A stretch of DNA of 64,000 nucleotides from Endotrypanum monterogeii (lineage: Eukaryota; Euglenozoa; Kinetoplastea; Trypanosomatida; Trypanosomatidae): the NCBI GenBank assembly GCA_000333855.2, contig CM007317.1, positions 215,890 to 279,889 of the forward strand. Direction: 5' to 3'. Shown here piece by piece: positions 31,216-40,718 of the stretch. Numbering within the stretch: the first letter of the stretch is position 1; every line of letters begins with the position of its first letter. A program made the position numbers and the translations under genes. Below the pieces are notes generated by a model. The model was not told where the DNA came from. It saw only the letters and a program-made list of their open reading frames with translations, and ran no database searches.

Positions 31216-32328
31216 ATGTCATCTTCTGCCTCTCTCTCCACAGCGCTACCCAACCAATGCGCGCGACCGCCAGCAAAGGAGGAAATCGCGGCTTTCATGC
31301 TTTGTTACAGTGCTCGTCTTCCATGGGTGAGCTATACTGGGAACCCGTACCACAGCGAAGTTTGTGCGACCGCAGCGGCAGGACACCCGCACAAAATTGC
31401 TCTGCGATGGTTCGCACCGTACCTTTACACAGGTGCTGATTACGCTCTCGTGCTGTCCGCCTGCTTCCCGCACAACTGCATCGACCTTTCGCATCTGAAC
31501 TGGTCACAAAATCCGTTGTTCTCCCAGCGCCAGGGGAATTTGCGTGTTTTTTGCCAGGCCGCACGTTCGCTAGCGCTCCCGGACGCGCCGCTGTCGGCAC
31601 TACACCCGGAGCTGCTGCTGAACACCGCGGCCTGCATTGTGGAACACTTAAGGGTGCAACACTGGTTGTACAGTCTTTCCTTACGGTTCGTGCCTTCTCC
31701 CCATCACGACGCGGCTGCGTTGCGCTCGATGCATCGACATCTGCAATCAGGAGAGCCTTATCTTCAGCAGAGAGCGAGTGAGCATGACGAGGAGGGTGTG
31801 TGCAGGTCAGTGCGCGACTGTCCACCTCTTCCCGCTGATCAAGTGCTGCGTTGCGCCCCAGTCCTCGCTCCCATACCTGCTTTCACTGATGCAGATCACT
31901 CAGCGCTTTCGTCCTCTGCTGCCGTTGCCTCTGCCGAAGCCCACCTAAAGGAGCAGGCAGAGATATCCAACGCGTTCACGTGTAGTTCCACCGGCGGTGC
32001 GGTCGACTTTGCACAAAAGCGGAAGCCGTGGCTTAACTACAGCAAGCCGTGGCTTCTACCGTCGCTGCGTGCTGCAGAGGCCAAGAAAGCGGCTACCAAG
32101 GCTGCTGCAGCGAAGCGCGCGCAGGAGGAGCGAGTATGCAGCTCGAGGTACACAGCGTATGTGGCGCAATCGAAGAACGTGTATGAACAATACCTCTTGT
32201 CGTGCACTGCCGTTTCAGAAAAGCGAGAGCAGCTGCGCCTGATAAAGGCGATTCTGCACCAGGACATTGTCGAGGGAAAACCGTTTGATTTCAAAGCTTA
32301 CACCACGAAGCTTCGTGAGTTTAAGTGA
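31216..32328 (+). CDS. Conserved-type hypothetical protein
   Basis: 370 residues, not recognised. Residues ~20-185 look globular, with several Cys, His, Trp and Tyr residues and a helical Leu-rich stretch (about 105-165). A low-complexity linker covers ~186-260. The C-terminal ~110 residues begin with two W-L repeats (K-P-W-L-N-Y and K-P-W-L-L-P), followed by an Ala/Lys-rich helix and a Lys/Leu/Gln-rich helical end, suggesting a coiled coil. No membrane span, signal peptide or known catalytic motif is visible. The start at 31216 is the first ATG after the TTTACAG acceptor (31156-31157). Confidence 0.78.
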   Translation: MSSSASLSTALPNQCARPPAKEEIAAFMLCYSARLPWVSYTGNPYHSEVCATAAAGHPHKIALRWFAPYLYTGADYALVLSACFPHNCIDLSHLNWSQNPLFSQRQGNLRVFCQAARSLALPDAPLSALHPELLLNTAACIVEHLRVQHWLYSLSLRFVPSPHHDAAALRSMHRHLQSGEPYLQQRASEHDEEGVCRSVRDCPPLPADQVLRCAPVLAPIPAFTDADHSALSSSAAVASAEAHLKEQAEISNAFTCSSTGGAVDFAQKRKPWLNYSKPWLLPSLRAAEAKKAATKAAAAKRAQEERVCSSRYTAYVAQSKNVYEQYLLSCTAVSEKREQLRLIKAILHQDIVEGKPFDFKAYTTKLREFK

Positions 32329-33698
32329 GACAACGCGTTAGAAACCGCTCGGCATGGGTGAAGACGTGTGCTGTGCCTCGAGGCTAGAGAATCTCACGAA
32401 AGCACGCTGGTGTGTGTGTGTGTGTGTAGGTGTTTATGCTTGTGTCTACACGCATCTCTTTCCTGCACGGTCTTGCTTCCTATCCCCCTCCCCGGCGGGG
32501 TGGTGGGAAAGGTGTGTGGTAGGCCAGACCTCTTACCCCGACTACCAGTTACACAGCGACGCCATTAAACTTAGCTTAGATCACCCGATACATATCACTT
32601 CACCTCCTTTCTCTTCTCTTCCAGAATGCGGGGTCGTGGTGTTGGTAAAGGGCGAGGGGAACGCACAACAGACACACACACACAAAAAAAAAAGAAAATG
32701 CTCGTCAGCTCCTAGTAGGCTAGAGAAGACAGACAACAATCACCTCTCAGAGGTGTGGGGGGGGGACGGAGACGGAATAAACTCAGCTGACGCTGTATCA
32801 TATGCTCAATATTCCCACGTGTTGTTGTGGAGCCAAGGAAGGTCTGCGCTTTCAGTAATGAAGGAGGACCACCCCTTTTTTTTTTTGATTTTTTCTCATC
32901 CATTAGTGAGGTATTTGATGATTGAGAGCAGTGCATGTCAGTGCTCTCCTGGCTTCCTGAACTTAATGATGATCTGCTCATAGTGGCCGTTCTTCCTGAC
33001 AGCCCTCTTCGCCAACTGTGAGAACACGCACAAAGCTCTTGCTGTGCACAGATATGCTCTTTTTCTATATACCAGATGCGAAGCTGCTCGAGGGACTTCT
33101 CGAAAAGAGGCTCCGCGGAGGGGGAGAGGGAGGAGGGGGAGGCACACAGTGAGCTGTTGATGGAACTCGTCATGAAGGACGCTGCAGTCTCTGCACGTGA
33201 GACTTGTCGTTTTTTTTTTCCATTTGAGGCCCTGTCGTCTTGCGCTCATCACTTATTGGTACTAGAAAAGCCATCTGATTTTTGTGAACACAATAAGGCA
33301 CAGCTCCACTGGAGTTGAGCGATGACGTGTCATTACCATCCCTCGGTGTAGCCCTTGCCGCCCTTGTCGATGTTAGATGTGCACCGGTGGACCGCGAAGG
33401 CACCATGGTTTATGCGCTGGCGAGAGAGACGTATTCACGGCGTTCTTGAGGGCATTCTGAGGGGGGGGGGAGCGGGAAAGATGCTGAGCAAAACAACAAA
33501 AAACGTTTCTCCGTGTTCATGCAGATCGTATACTGTTTAATTCGCTTACACTTAGCTCCCCGAGACCATCTAGTTGTCAGCTATCTATCTTCACTGCTCG
33601 TTGGCATGTGTGATGTCGATTCAGCGTCGGCCGCATCGCATTTTTCCCCTCCTCTCTCTTCTAGTATTGGCACTGACTTCTTTTGTGTGACTGCGCCG
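32329..33698. other. Intergenic stretch, no supported gene
   Basis: Holds a GT tract (32409-32427), G runs (32757-32765 and 33463-33470), T runs and short inverted repeats such as CACCTCT-C-AGAGGTG near 32740. Frames on both strands look non-coding. The last ~35 bases are the probable leader of the next gene. Confidence 0.55.
33642..33664 (+). promoter_or_regulatory. Spliced-leader acceptor that decides the start at 33699
   Basis: A nearly pure T/C tract (TTTTTCCCCTCCTCTCTCTT) ends in CTAG at 33664. ATG codons upstream of it (33519, 33606) would be removed from the mature mRNA, leaving 33699 as the first in-frame ATG. Confidence 0.6.
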
Positions 33699-36197
33699 AT
33701 GTACCGACCTTTCTCTTTACGTCGACGTTGGCGCTTCTACGTTCGCAGTGGTCCACTAGCAGGCGCATCTCTGTGTAGCACTTCGGCGGCCGCACTCGTC
33801 TGTGTGTGTCGACATCTGCATGATCATCATTCTCACCATCTCGAAAATGATCCTACGGTAGGCTCTTGCTGCACGTCGAAGCTACGGCGTGCAATGTGGA
33901 TGCGCATGCACCCTGTGGAGCGCTGGACTTCTCTCGTCGACCTTGGTCGACGCGGTGCCTACTTGATCGAAAAGCCAGTCGATACGCATTCCTCGCCTGT
34001 AGGCACGGCGACACCAACTTCGAGTGACGGCCGCGGTGCCGTGCCGGTACTAGGGGAGGGTGACCCTCTAGTCTGGTTTACAGGAGAGTCCACAGAGGCA
34101 CATGGTCAGTTGTGCAACGCGCTGCCCTATGCAGCCCGCCTTCATCTCTGCCTCTCGCTGCTTCTTTGGATTCGCTGCTTGCGGGATGTCCAGGACACGT
34201 TGGCGCGCACACGACTTCCGTTTGCCTCTGTGCGCCGTCCACATCGGTACACTGTCGCGGACGTCTTTCCCACTCGTTTGAGTGAATACTGGGTCGATGT
34301 GCACACTACCGTGTCCACAAAAATGAGTGCGCTGCTTAACTCGACCGCGGAGCAGATCCCGGCGCCTCACACATGGAACGCCGAGACGTCTGAGACAATT
34401 GAAGACGCGGCAACGGAATCCACCGTCACGCTGAATGCGGGACGCGTGTTGCATGGTCACCACAAAACTCGCCTTAGTCGGAAGGCGCTGTTGCAGCAGG
34501 TCCAGGGAGTTCAGCCGCGGGCGAGTGCCGACGACAAGATGGCCGCTCGATTGGCAAACCGAGGGTCGGCGGGCAGGCGACAAAGCGGCGGCCGCCGGTT
34601 GTCAAGCAATTCTTTTTCTCTAAATTCCGGTGGCCCCACTGCGGAGCCGACTACTACATCTGCGGTACGGCCGGCATCTGCGGAGTTCGCGTGTGATGCA
34701 TCCCGCTGCGTACCTCCGGTTTCACTGGACCCCGAGCCGCTTGAGGACGCCCGCTACCACGGCAATCACAACCGTGGCGAAGGCTGTCCACTGAGAGAGG
34801 ACGGAACGGGGTCATCGGCGCCCATATTCATTCAAGTTCCTCCTGACGAGTGTCGCACGACTATCGATCAAGGTGCTGCGCTGTCACCGAGGGCCGAGTT
34901 TCTCGTGCGTTACTGCGTTATGGCACACGCTGCAGTGCTTTCCAGCTTATTTATCGAGGGGCGTGTTGCGGATGTCCGCAGCAACCACCCGGTGGTAGTC
35001 GCCTACGTGCGGTGGCTGCTGGAGGATCTGGTGAGCAAAGGGTTTGTCTCGGTAACCTTGCTAGCGGATGATGACAAGGTGGCTGCACATCGACCATACT
35101 TCCCACAGTGGTGCTGGCGCAGCGTACTCGTGCTGCTGCCCCCCAAGTACCCAGAAGGCTACTCGACTGCGGTCCTGCGAGACTGGGCAGCACGCATCTT
35201 ACGGGCAGCTCCGTGTTCTATATTGGTCGAAGGCCACGCCTCCACTGGCTATGTAACACAGCTAAAGGACGAGGTGCGACTGCTACAGGCTGCATTTGAA
35301 ACGCAAAGTGCCAGGGCTGTGGAGTGGGTCTCAGTGGGCACCGCGCTGCGTGCTATCTCTACAGAGGAGGGGGGTACCGGCAAAACTGAGGAAGCTGTGG
35401 GCCATGACAACCACGACGGCATAGAGGAGTCTAAGGAAGCACACTTCCAACCACAACGATGCTCTGCAGCAGCTCGCTCTTCGTCTATCTCTGTCCGCGA
35501 CGTAGCTTCGGCATTGACTCGGTCTTTTGGCGGCTGGCTCATGCCAGCGGAATGGAGTAAGACTGTGGAGAATGTTTCCCACCATGCTGTGTTTCTCGAG
35601 GCGGTGCGAGAAACTCTGGAGAACCGCTTCTACACCTGCGAGCTGCTCTACGCCCCCACCCAGTCCTGCCTCACACCCTACTATTTTGAGCGATGGGTGT
35701 TGGAGCAGCTCCCCCAGAATGTGCGGGTAGTCGGCATCAATACATCTCCACTTGATGTGCTCTATTTTTTCCCCCAGGGTCTCTTCCTGACCCAAAAAGT
35801 GGGTAACGCCTTTCGCTACCGAGCCATCGACAGAACAGTGGTCGCGAAGGACATGGTACCTTCGTGGAGCTCGCATCCACTGCGCTATGTGGCGACTCGG
35901 TGGAAGCAGCTGAGTCGGCGCTGGCGGCGACGTGGCCACGATGTGGCGAGTGGCCTGCACGCCGAATTTTCCCCATCCGATATCGTGGTGCTTCAGCGTG
36001 CCGAACTCGCTTCAGCTACATCAGCCTCCATCTCGCCTCCGCACTCCCGTGGAGAAGCGAAGGGGACACTGCCAAGGGCGACGGGGGAGGAAAAGGCGGC
36101 CCACGCTCTGGTTCGCGAGCGCATGGTGGAGTACTTGGCTGAACCGTCAAAAAGGACACTGCTCGCACTCGCCGTCGCGCGGTTCCTGAGCGTCTAA
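33699..36197 (+). CDS. Large hypothetical protein with mitochondrial-type N terminus
   Basis: 832 residues from the chosen ATG, not recognised. The N terminus is MYRPFSLRRRWRFYVR, rich in Arg and aromatics and free of acids, consistent with mitochondrial import. A Ser/Gly/Pro-rich disordered region spans ~260-390. A helical block with R-Y-C-V-M-A-H-A-A-V follows at ~396-454. A Cys/Tyr/Phe-rich block with Y-F-E-R-W-V-L-E-Q-L and Y-F-F-P-Q-G lies at ~643-711. The C-terminal ~80 residues contain a basic Arg/Trp cluster and a helical end. The frame stays open 62 codons upstream from a GTG, with in-frame ATGs at 33519 and 33606, so a longer product cannot be excluded. Confidence 0.78.
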   Translation: MYRPFSLRRRWRFYVRSGPLAGASLCSTSAAALVCVCRHLHDHHSHHLENDPTVGSCCTSKLRRAMWMRMHPVERWTSLVDLGRRGAYLIEKPVDTHSSPVGTATPTSSDGRGAVPVLGEGDPLVWFTGESTEAHGQLCNALPYAARLHLCLSLLLWIRCLRDVQDTLARTRLPFASVRRPHRYTVADVFPTRLSEYWVDVHTTVSTKMSALLNSTAEQIPAPHTWNAETSETIEDAATESTVTLNAGRVLHGHHKTRLSRKALLQQVQGVQPRASADDKMAARLANRGSAGRRQSGGRRLSSNSFSLNSGGPTAEPTTTSAVRPASAEFACDASRCVPPVSLDPEPLEDARYHGNHNRGEGCPLREDGTGSSAPIFIQVPPDECRTTIDQGAALSPRAEFLVRYCVMAHAAVLSSLFIEGRVADVRSNHPVVVAYVRWLLEDLVSKGFVSVTLLADDDKVAAHRPYFPQWCWRSVLVLLPPKYPEGYSTAVLRDWAARILRAAPCSILVEGHASTGYVTQLKDEVRLLQAAFETQSARAVEWVSVGTALRAISTEEGGTGKTEEAVGHDNHDGIEESKEAHFQPQRCSAAARSSSISVRDVASALTRSFGGWLMPAEWSKTVENVSHHAVFLEAVRETLENRFYTCELLYAPTQSCLTPYYFERWVLEQLPQNVRVVGINTSPLDVLYFFPQGLFLTQKVGNAFRYRAIDRTVVAKDMVPSWSSHPLRYVATRWKQLSRRWRRRGHDVASGLHAEFSPSDIVVLQRAELASATSASISPPHSRGEAKGTLPRATGEEKAAHALVRERMVEYLAEPSKRTLLALAVARFLSV

Positions 36198-36818
36198 CTA
36201 GCGCGTCTTTTTATTTGTTGTTGTTGCTCCTCCACGTCACAGATTGCGTGCCCTTTATCCGCCGACCCGCGTCTCTTGTTTTTTTTTTTTTCATCTCCGC
36301 ACCATTCCTATTTCAGGGTCGCGGCAGCTCAAGTGCAAACAGAACCTTTCAAAAAGTTTTCCACGCCTTGTAGAGCCCCCAAGCACGCCACTCTGTGTGT
36401 TGTAGATTCCGTGGAGAAGAGGTCAGCGACGTGTGTGCTGAGTGGTGGCTGCATCCCGATCACTTCCACAAATCTTCTATACTCCCCCTCTTCAGCTTCC
36501 TCATGCCATCATCGGGGAAGCTACTACGGTGATCCTACAAACCAACAACTTCTTTTTCCAACCCTTTTATCCATCCTTTTCAGCACTGCATAAAAAGGCG
36601 AGTCCTTTGATTGACCGATGCTCAGTTTCGCATGCGCGAACCATGAATGCAAAACTCCGCTGTATCACCCGCACTCTCCTTTCCACTCATTCATTCGAAC
36701 GACATCAGCGAATTCAAAAATAAATTCACCTGAACACCTAATAACAATAATTGTACACTGAACTTCACCAGAGAACAATCCCCGTCTCGTTCTTCTGCGC
36801 ACCGTTATACGTATTTGT
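36198..36818. other. Intergenic stretch before the tandem array
   Basis: T-runs and C/T-rich sequence, no coding frame supported. Ends where homology to the 655-bp units begins. Confidence 0.6.
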
Positions 36819-37372
36819 GTGTGTGCGTGTGTGTGTTTGTGCTCGTCTGCCCGCATCCGGCAGCCCCCCTCCCATGCTGCCTGTTTCCCGCCGAGCTGTC
36901 GCCAGTGACGGAGATGAATCTGATATGGTCCGTGTTTCAGATCCGCGTGACGCACATTTCTCTTATATTACATATCTTCTGAGTTGCTGCTGGCAGGGCG
37001 CGCGGGTGCGTGGGTGCGCGTGTGCGGTCTGCCGCTGTGGCGCGTTACCGTTCTCTAGAACCCCCCCCTTTTCAACTTTTCACAGCACGGTGTTGTCGGT
37101 TGGGCATGACTCCTTGCATCTCGTAGGTATGACCCTATCTCGCAACCCCCAGATTCGTGTACCGCTGTGAGTGGCCTCTGTGTTGGTGTTCCGACCGCGT
37201 GTAGCGGCTGCTGTTCATGTGTGTTTGTGGGCTGTGTGTGTGTGTGCCTTCGCGCGTGCGTTGCGTGGCCTTTGCTGATGATGCGTGAAGGGCGCTCCTC
37301 TTTCCTTCCACAAGAGCAGAATTAACCAACTGACATTTCCACGGTGCTTCCGCTGCTGCTTTGCCCCTCTGC

Positions 37373-37415
37373 GCCGCCGCTGCCCTCGCGGGTATCGGTG
37401 TCGTTGAGCGGCGGC
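37373..37415 (+). repeat. GC-rich hairpin in each array unit
   Basis: A 9-base arm GCCGCCGCT pairs exactly with AGCGGCGGC across a 25-base loop. The same hairpin recurs at 38422-38464, 39078-39120 and 39733-39775. In two of these (38422, 39078) the fifth base of the left arm is T instead of C, which keeps pairing as a G-U wobble if transcribed. Confidence 0.7.
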
Positions 37416-37593
37416 TGCAACTGCTGTGCCCGTGTGATGCCGAGCGGTGCTGACTGGCAAAGACAATATCCTCGTGTGTGCGTGTGTGTGTTTGTGCTCG
37501 TCTGCCCGCATCCGGCAGCCCCCCTCCCATGCTGCCTATTTCCCGCCGAGCTGTCGCCAGTGACGGAGATGAATCTGATATGGTCCGTGTTTC

Positions 37594-38101
37594 NNNNNNN
37601 NNNNNNNNNNNNNNNNNNNNNNNNNNNNNNNNNNNNNNNNNNNNNNNNNNNNNNNNNNNNNNNNNNNNNNNNNNNNNNNNNNNNNNNNNNNNNNNNNNNN
37701 NNNNNNNNNNNNNNNNNNNNNNNNNNNNNNNNNNNNNNNNNNNNNNNNNNNNNNNNNNNNNNNNNNNNNNNNNNNNNNNNNNNNNNNNNNNNNNNNNNNN
37801 NNNNNNNNNNNNNNNNNNNNNNNNNNNNNNNNNNNNNNNNNNNNNNNNNNNNNNNNNNNNNNNNNNNNNNNNNNNNNNNNNNNNNNNNNNNNNNNNNNNN
37901 NNNNNNNNNNNNNNNNNNNNNNNNNNNNNNNNNNNNNNNNNNNNNNNNNNNNNNNNNNNNNNNNNNNNNNNNNNNNNNNNNNNNNNNNNNNNNNNNNNNN
38001 NNNNNNNNNNNNNNNNNNNNNNNNNNNNNNNNNNNNNNNNNNNNNNNNNNNNNNNNNNNNNNNNNNNNNNNNNNNNNNNNNNNNNNNNNNNNNNNNNNNN
38101 N
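37594..38101. other. Assembly gap (508 N)
   Basis: Run of N inside the tandem array. The flanks match adjoining parts of the unit that are 119 bases apart in intact copies, so the gap length does not equal a whole number of units plus 119. Confidence 0.99.
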
Positions 38102-38313
38102 GAACCCCCCCCCCCCCTTTTCAACTTTTTACAGCACGGTGTTGTCGGTTGGGGATGACTCCTTGCATCTCGTAGGTATGACCCTATCTCGCAACCCCCA
38201 GATTCGTGTACCGCTGTGAGTGGCCTCTGTGCTGGTGTCCCGACCGCGTGTAGCGGCTGCTGTTCATGTGTGTTTGTGGGCTGTGTGTGTGTGTGCCTTC
38301 GCGCGTGCGTTGC

Positions 38314-38391
38314 GTGGCCTTTGCTGATGATGCGTGAAGGGCGCTCCTCTTTCCTTCCACAAGAGCAGAATTAACCAACTGACATTTCCAC
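38314..38391 (+). ncRNA. Candidate C/D-box-like snoRNA in array unit
   Basis: A C-box-like TGATGA at 38325-38330 and a D-box CTGA at 38379-38382 are about 50 bases apart. Outer GTGG (38314-38317) and CCAC (38388-38391) could close a stem, though they are several bases away from the boxes, which is not ideal. The box pair recurs in the other units at 37276-37281/37330-37333, 38981-38986/39035-39038 and 39636-39641/39690-39693. The base before TGATGA is C, not the usual purine. Treat as a candidate only. Confidence 0.33.
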
Positions 38392-40109
38392 GGTGCTTCC
38401 GCTGCTGCTTTGCCCCTCTGCGCCGTCGCTGCCCTCGCGGGTATCGGTGTCGTTGAGCGGCGGCTGCAACTGCTGTGCCCGTGTGATGCCGAGCGGTGCT
38501 GACTGGCAAAGACAATATCCTCGTGTGTGCGTGTGTGTGTTTGTGCTCGTCTGCCCGCATCCGGCAGCCCCCCTCCCATGCTGCCTGTTTCCCGCCGAGC
38601 TGTCGCCAGTGACGGAGATGAATCTGATATGGTCCGTGTTTCAGATCCGCGTGACGCACATTTCTCTTATATTACATATCTTCTGAGTTGCTGCTGGCAG
38701 GGCGCGCGGGTGCGTGGGTGCGCGTGTGCGGTCTGCCGCTGTGGCGCGTTACCGTTCTCTAGAACCCCCCCCCTTTTCAACTTTTCACAGCACGGTGTTG
38801 TCGGTTGGGCATGACTCCTTGCATCTCGTAGGTATGACCCTATCTCGCAACCCCCAGATTCGTGTACCGCTGTGAGTGGCCTCTGTGCTGGTGTCCCGAC
38901 CGCGTGTAGCGGCTGCTGTTCATGTGTGTTTGTGGGCTGTGTGTGTGTGTGCCTTCGCGCGTGCGTTGCGTGGCCTTTGCTGATGATGCGTGAAGGGCGC
39001 TCCTCTTTCCTTCCACAAGAGCAGAATTAACCAACTGACATTTCCACGGTGCTTCCGCTGCTGCTTTGCCCCTCTGCGCCGTCGCTGCCCTCGCGGGTAT
39101 CGGTGTCGTTGAGCGGCGGCTGCAACTGCTGTGCCCGTGTGATGCCGAGCGGTGCTGACTGGCAAAGACAATATCCTCGTGTGTGCGTGTGTGTGTTTGT
39201 GCTCGTCTGCCCGCATCCGGCACGCCCCCCTCCATGCTGCCTGTTTCCCGCCGAGCTGTCGCCAGTGACGGAGATGAATCTGATATGGTCCGTGTTTCAG
39301 ATCCGCGTGACGCACATTTCTCTTATATTACATATCTTCTGAGTTGCTGCTGGCAGGGCGCGCGGGTGCGTGGGTGCGCGTGTGCGGTCTGCCGCTGTGG
39401 CGCGTTACCGTTCTCTAGAACCCCCCCCTTTTCAACTTTTCACAGCACGGTGTTGTCGGTTGGGCATGACTCCTTGCATCTCGTAGGTATGACCCTATCT
39501 CGCAACCCCCAGATTCGTGTACCGCTGTGAGTGGCCTCTGTGCTGGTGTCCCGACCGCGTGTAGCGGCTGCTGGTCATGTGTGTTTGTGGGCTGTGTGTG
39601 TGTGTGCCTTCGCGCGTGCGTTGCGTGGCCTTTGCTGATGATGCGTGAAGGGCGCTCCTCTTTCCTTCCACAAGAGCAGAATTAACCAACTGACATTTCC
39701 ACGGTGCTTCCGCTGCTGCTTTGCCCCTCTGCGCCGCCGCTGCCCTCGCGGGTATCGGTGTCGTTGAGCGGCGGCTGCAACTGCTGTGCCCGTGTGATGC
39801 CGAGCGGTGCTGACTGGCAAAGACAATATCCTCGTGTGTGCGTGTGTGTGTTTGTGCTCGTCTGCCCGCATCCGGCAGCCCCCCTCCCATGCTGCCTGTT
39901 TCCCGCCGAGCTGTCGCCAGTGACGGAGATGAATCTGATATGGTCCGTGTTTCAGATCCGCGTGACGCACATTTCTCTTATATTACATATCTTCTGAGTT
40001 GCTGCTGGCAGGGCGCGCGGGTGCGTGGGTGCGCGTGTGCGGTCTGCCGCTGTGGCGCGTTACCGTTCTCTAGAACCCCCCCCTTTTCAACTTTTCACAG
40101 CACGGTGTT

Positions 40110-40171
40110 GTCGGTTGGGCATGACTCCTTGCATCTCGTAGGTATGACCCTATCTCGCAACCCCCAGATTC
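40110..40171 (+). ncRNA. Candidate single-hairpin H/ACA-like RNA with AGA box
   Basis: About 62 bases: a basal stem GGTTG/CAACC, an inner stem that is only partly paired, then CCC, AGA and three more bases. This matches the trypanosomatid H/ACA-like format of one hairpin with an AGA box three bases from the 3' end. The element recurs at 37095-37156, 38144-38205, 38800-38861 and 39455-39516, with one G/C change in the 38144 copy. It also lies within the part of the unit retained in the truncated last copy. Confidence 0.35.
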
Positions 40172-40187
40172 GTGTACCGCTGTGAGT

Positions 40188-40718
40188 GCTTTTTGTGTGG
40201 ACTGGATGTGGTGTTGTGCTGCGTGGTGGTGGTAGTATGCGGAGCGCTGTGATCTGCATAGTAGCATTCGGTGGATATTGTTACCGTTTGTTTATGGTGC
40301 GCTACAAGAAAAAGTTTACAATCAAAAAATTAGGTGGCTGTAGAGGATAGGGGCGAATGTCTCTAGGGTAAGGTATCAGTTGTATCGTTACCTAGAGACT
40401 TCCTTTTTTGTCGTCTTATTATATGTCGAGGCTCGGGCATGTTGCCGGTAAGGCTCGATAGCGCTCTGCGCAGGTGTTTCGTCTCAACAGTGTCACGAGC
40501 ATGATGACATGTACTCTGGTTATCTTTTTTTTCCTCTCGCTGATTTTTCTGTGCTTCGGGTGTGGGGTTCGTGCTGACCTGAGGCTGTTATGGGGCGTGG
40601 GCGGGCAAGCGCTATCCCTCTCTGCCTTTCCCGCTTTTTCTTTCTTGCTGCGTTCTCTTCAACATTATGTGCTGAATGAGTGGTGATCAACTTTTCACTC
40701 AGTCACCCAACACCCCTT
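40188..40718. other. Intergenic stretch after the array
   Basis: Unique sequence with T-rich and C/T-rich tracts. A 61-codon frame ending at 40686 has a hydrophobic start but overlaps the pyrimidine tract of the next gene and is not called. Confidence 0.55.
40615..40702 (+). promoter_or_regulatory. Spliced-leader acceptor for NSRP1-like gene
   Basis: C/T-rich DNA (about 40615-40663) is followed by ACTTTTCACTCAG ending at 40702, 16 bases before the ATG. Confidence 0.6.

Larger units (their letters stand above)
36819..40187. repeat. Tandem array of ~655-bp units, possible snoRNA-type cluster
   Basis: Units begin with a GTGTGTGCGTGTGTGTGTTT segment at 36819, 37474, 38523, 39179 and 39834. Where uninterrupted they are 655-656 bases long and differ by only a few substitutions or C-run lengths. 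The last copy is partial (~354 bases) and stops after ATTCGTGTACCGCTGTGAGTG near 40187. A run of N interrupts the second unit. No frame carries a plausible protein: the same short frames recur in every unit and are Thr/His- or Cys/Val-rich artefacts of GT repeats. Conserved elements in each unit are a hairpin followed by AGA, a TGATGA/CTGA pair and a GC-rich hairpin. Trypanosomatid snoRNA genes typically lie in such reiterated clusters; that identification is inference. Confidence 0.92.

Noticed and set aside
38617..38690. Second C/D-like element in the array unit (AGATGAA ... CTGA)
   Set aside because: The C box has a mismatch at a key position, and the possible GCCAG/CTGGC stem lies six to seven bases outside the boxes, too far for a typical C/D terminal stem.
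36820..40190. Repeated ~97-131-codon frames on both strands of the tandem array
   Set aside because: They recur only because the unit recurs. Their products are Thr-His or Cys-Val repeats from GT runs, and two frames on the minus strand overlap over the same DNA.
40501..40686. 61-codon frame with a signal-peptide-like start
   Set aside because: It overlaps the C/T tract needed for splicing of the next gene and stops 15 bases before its AG; the hydrophobic residues come from T-runs.
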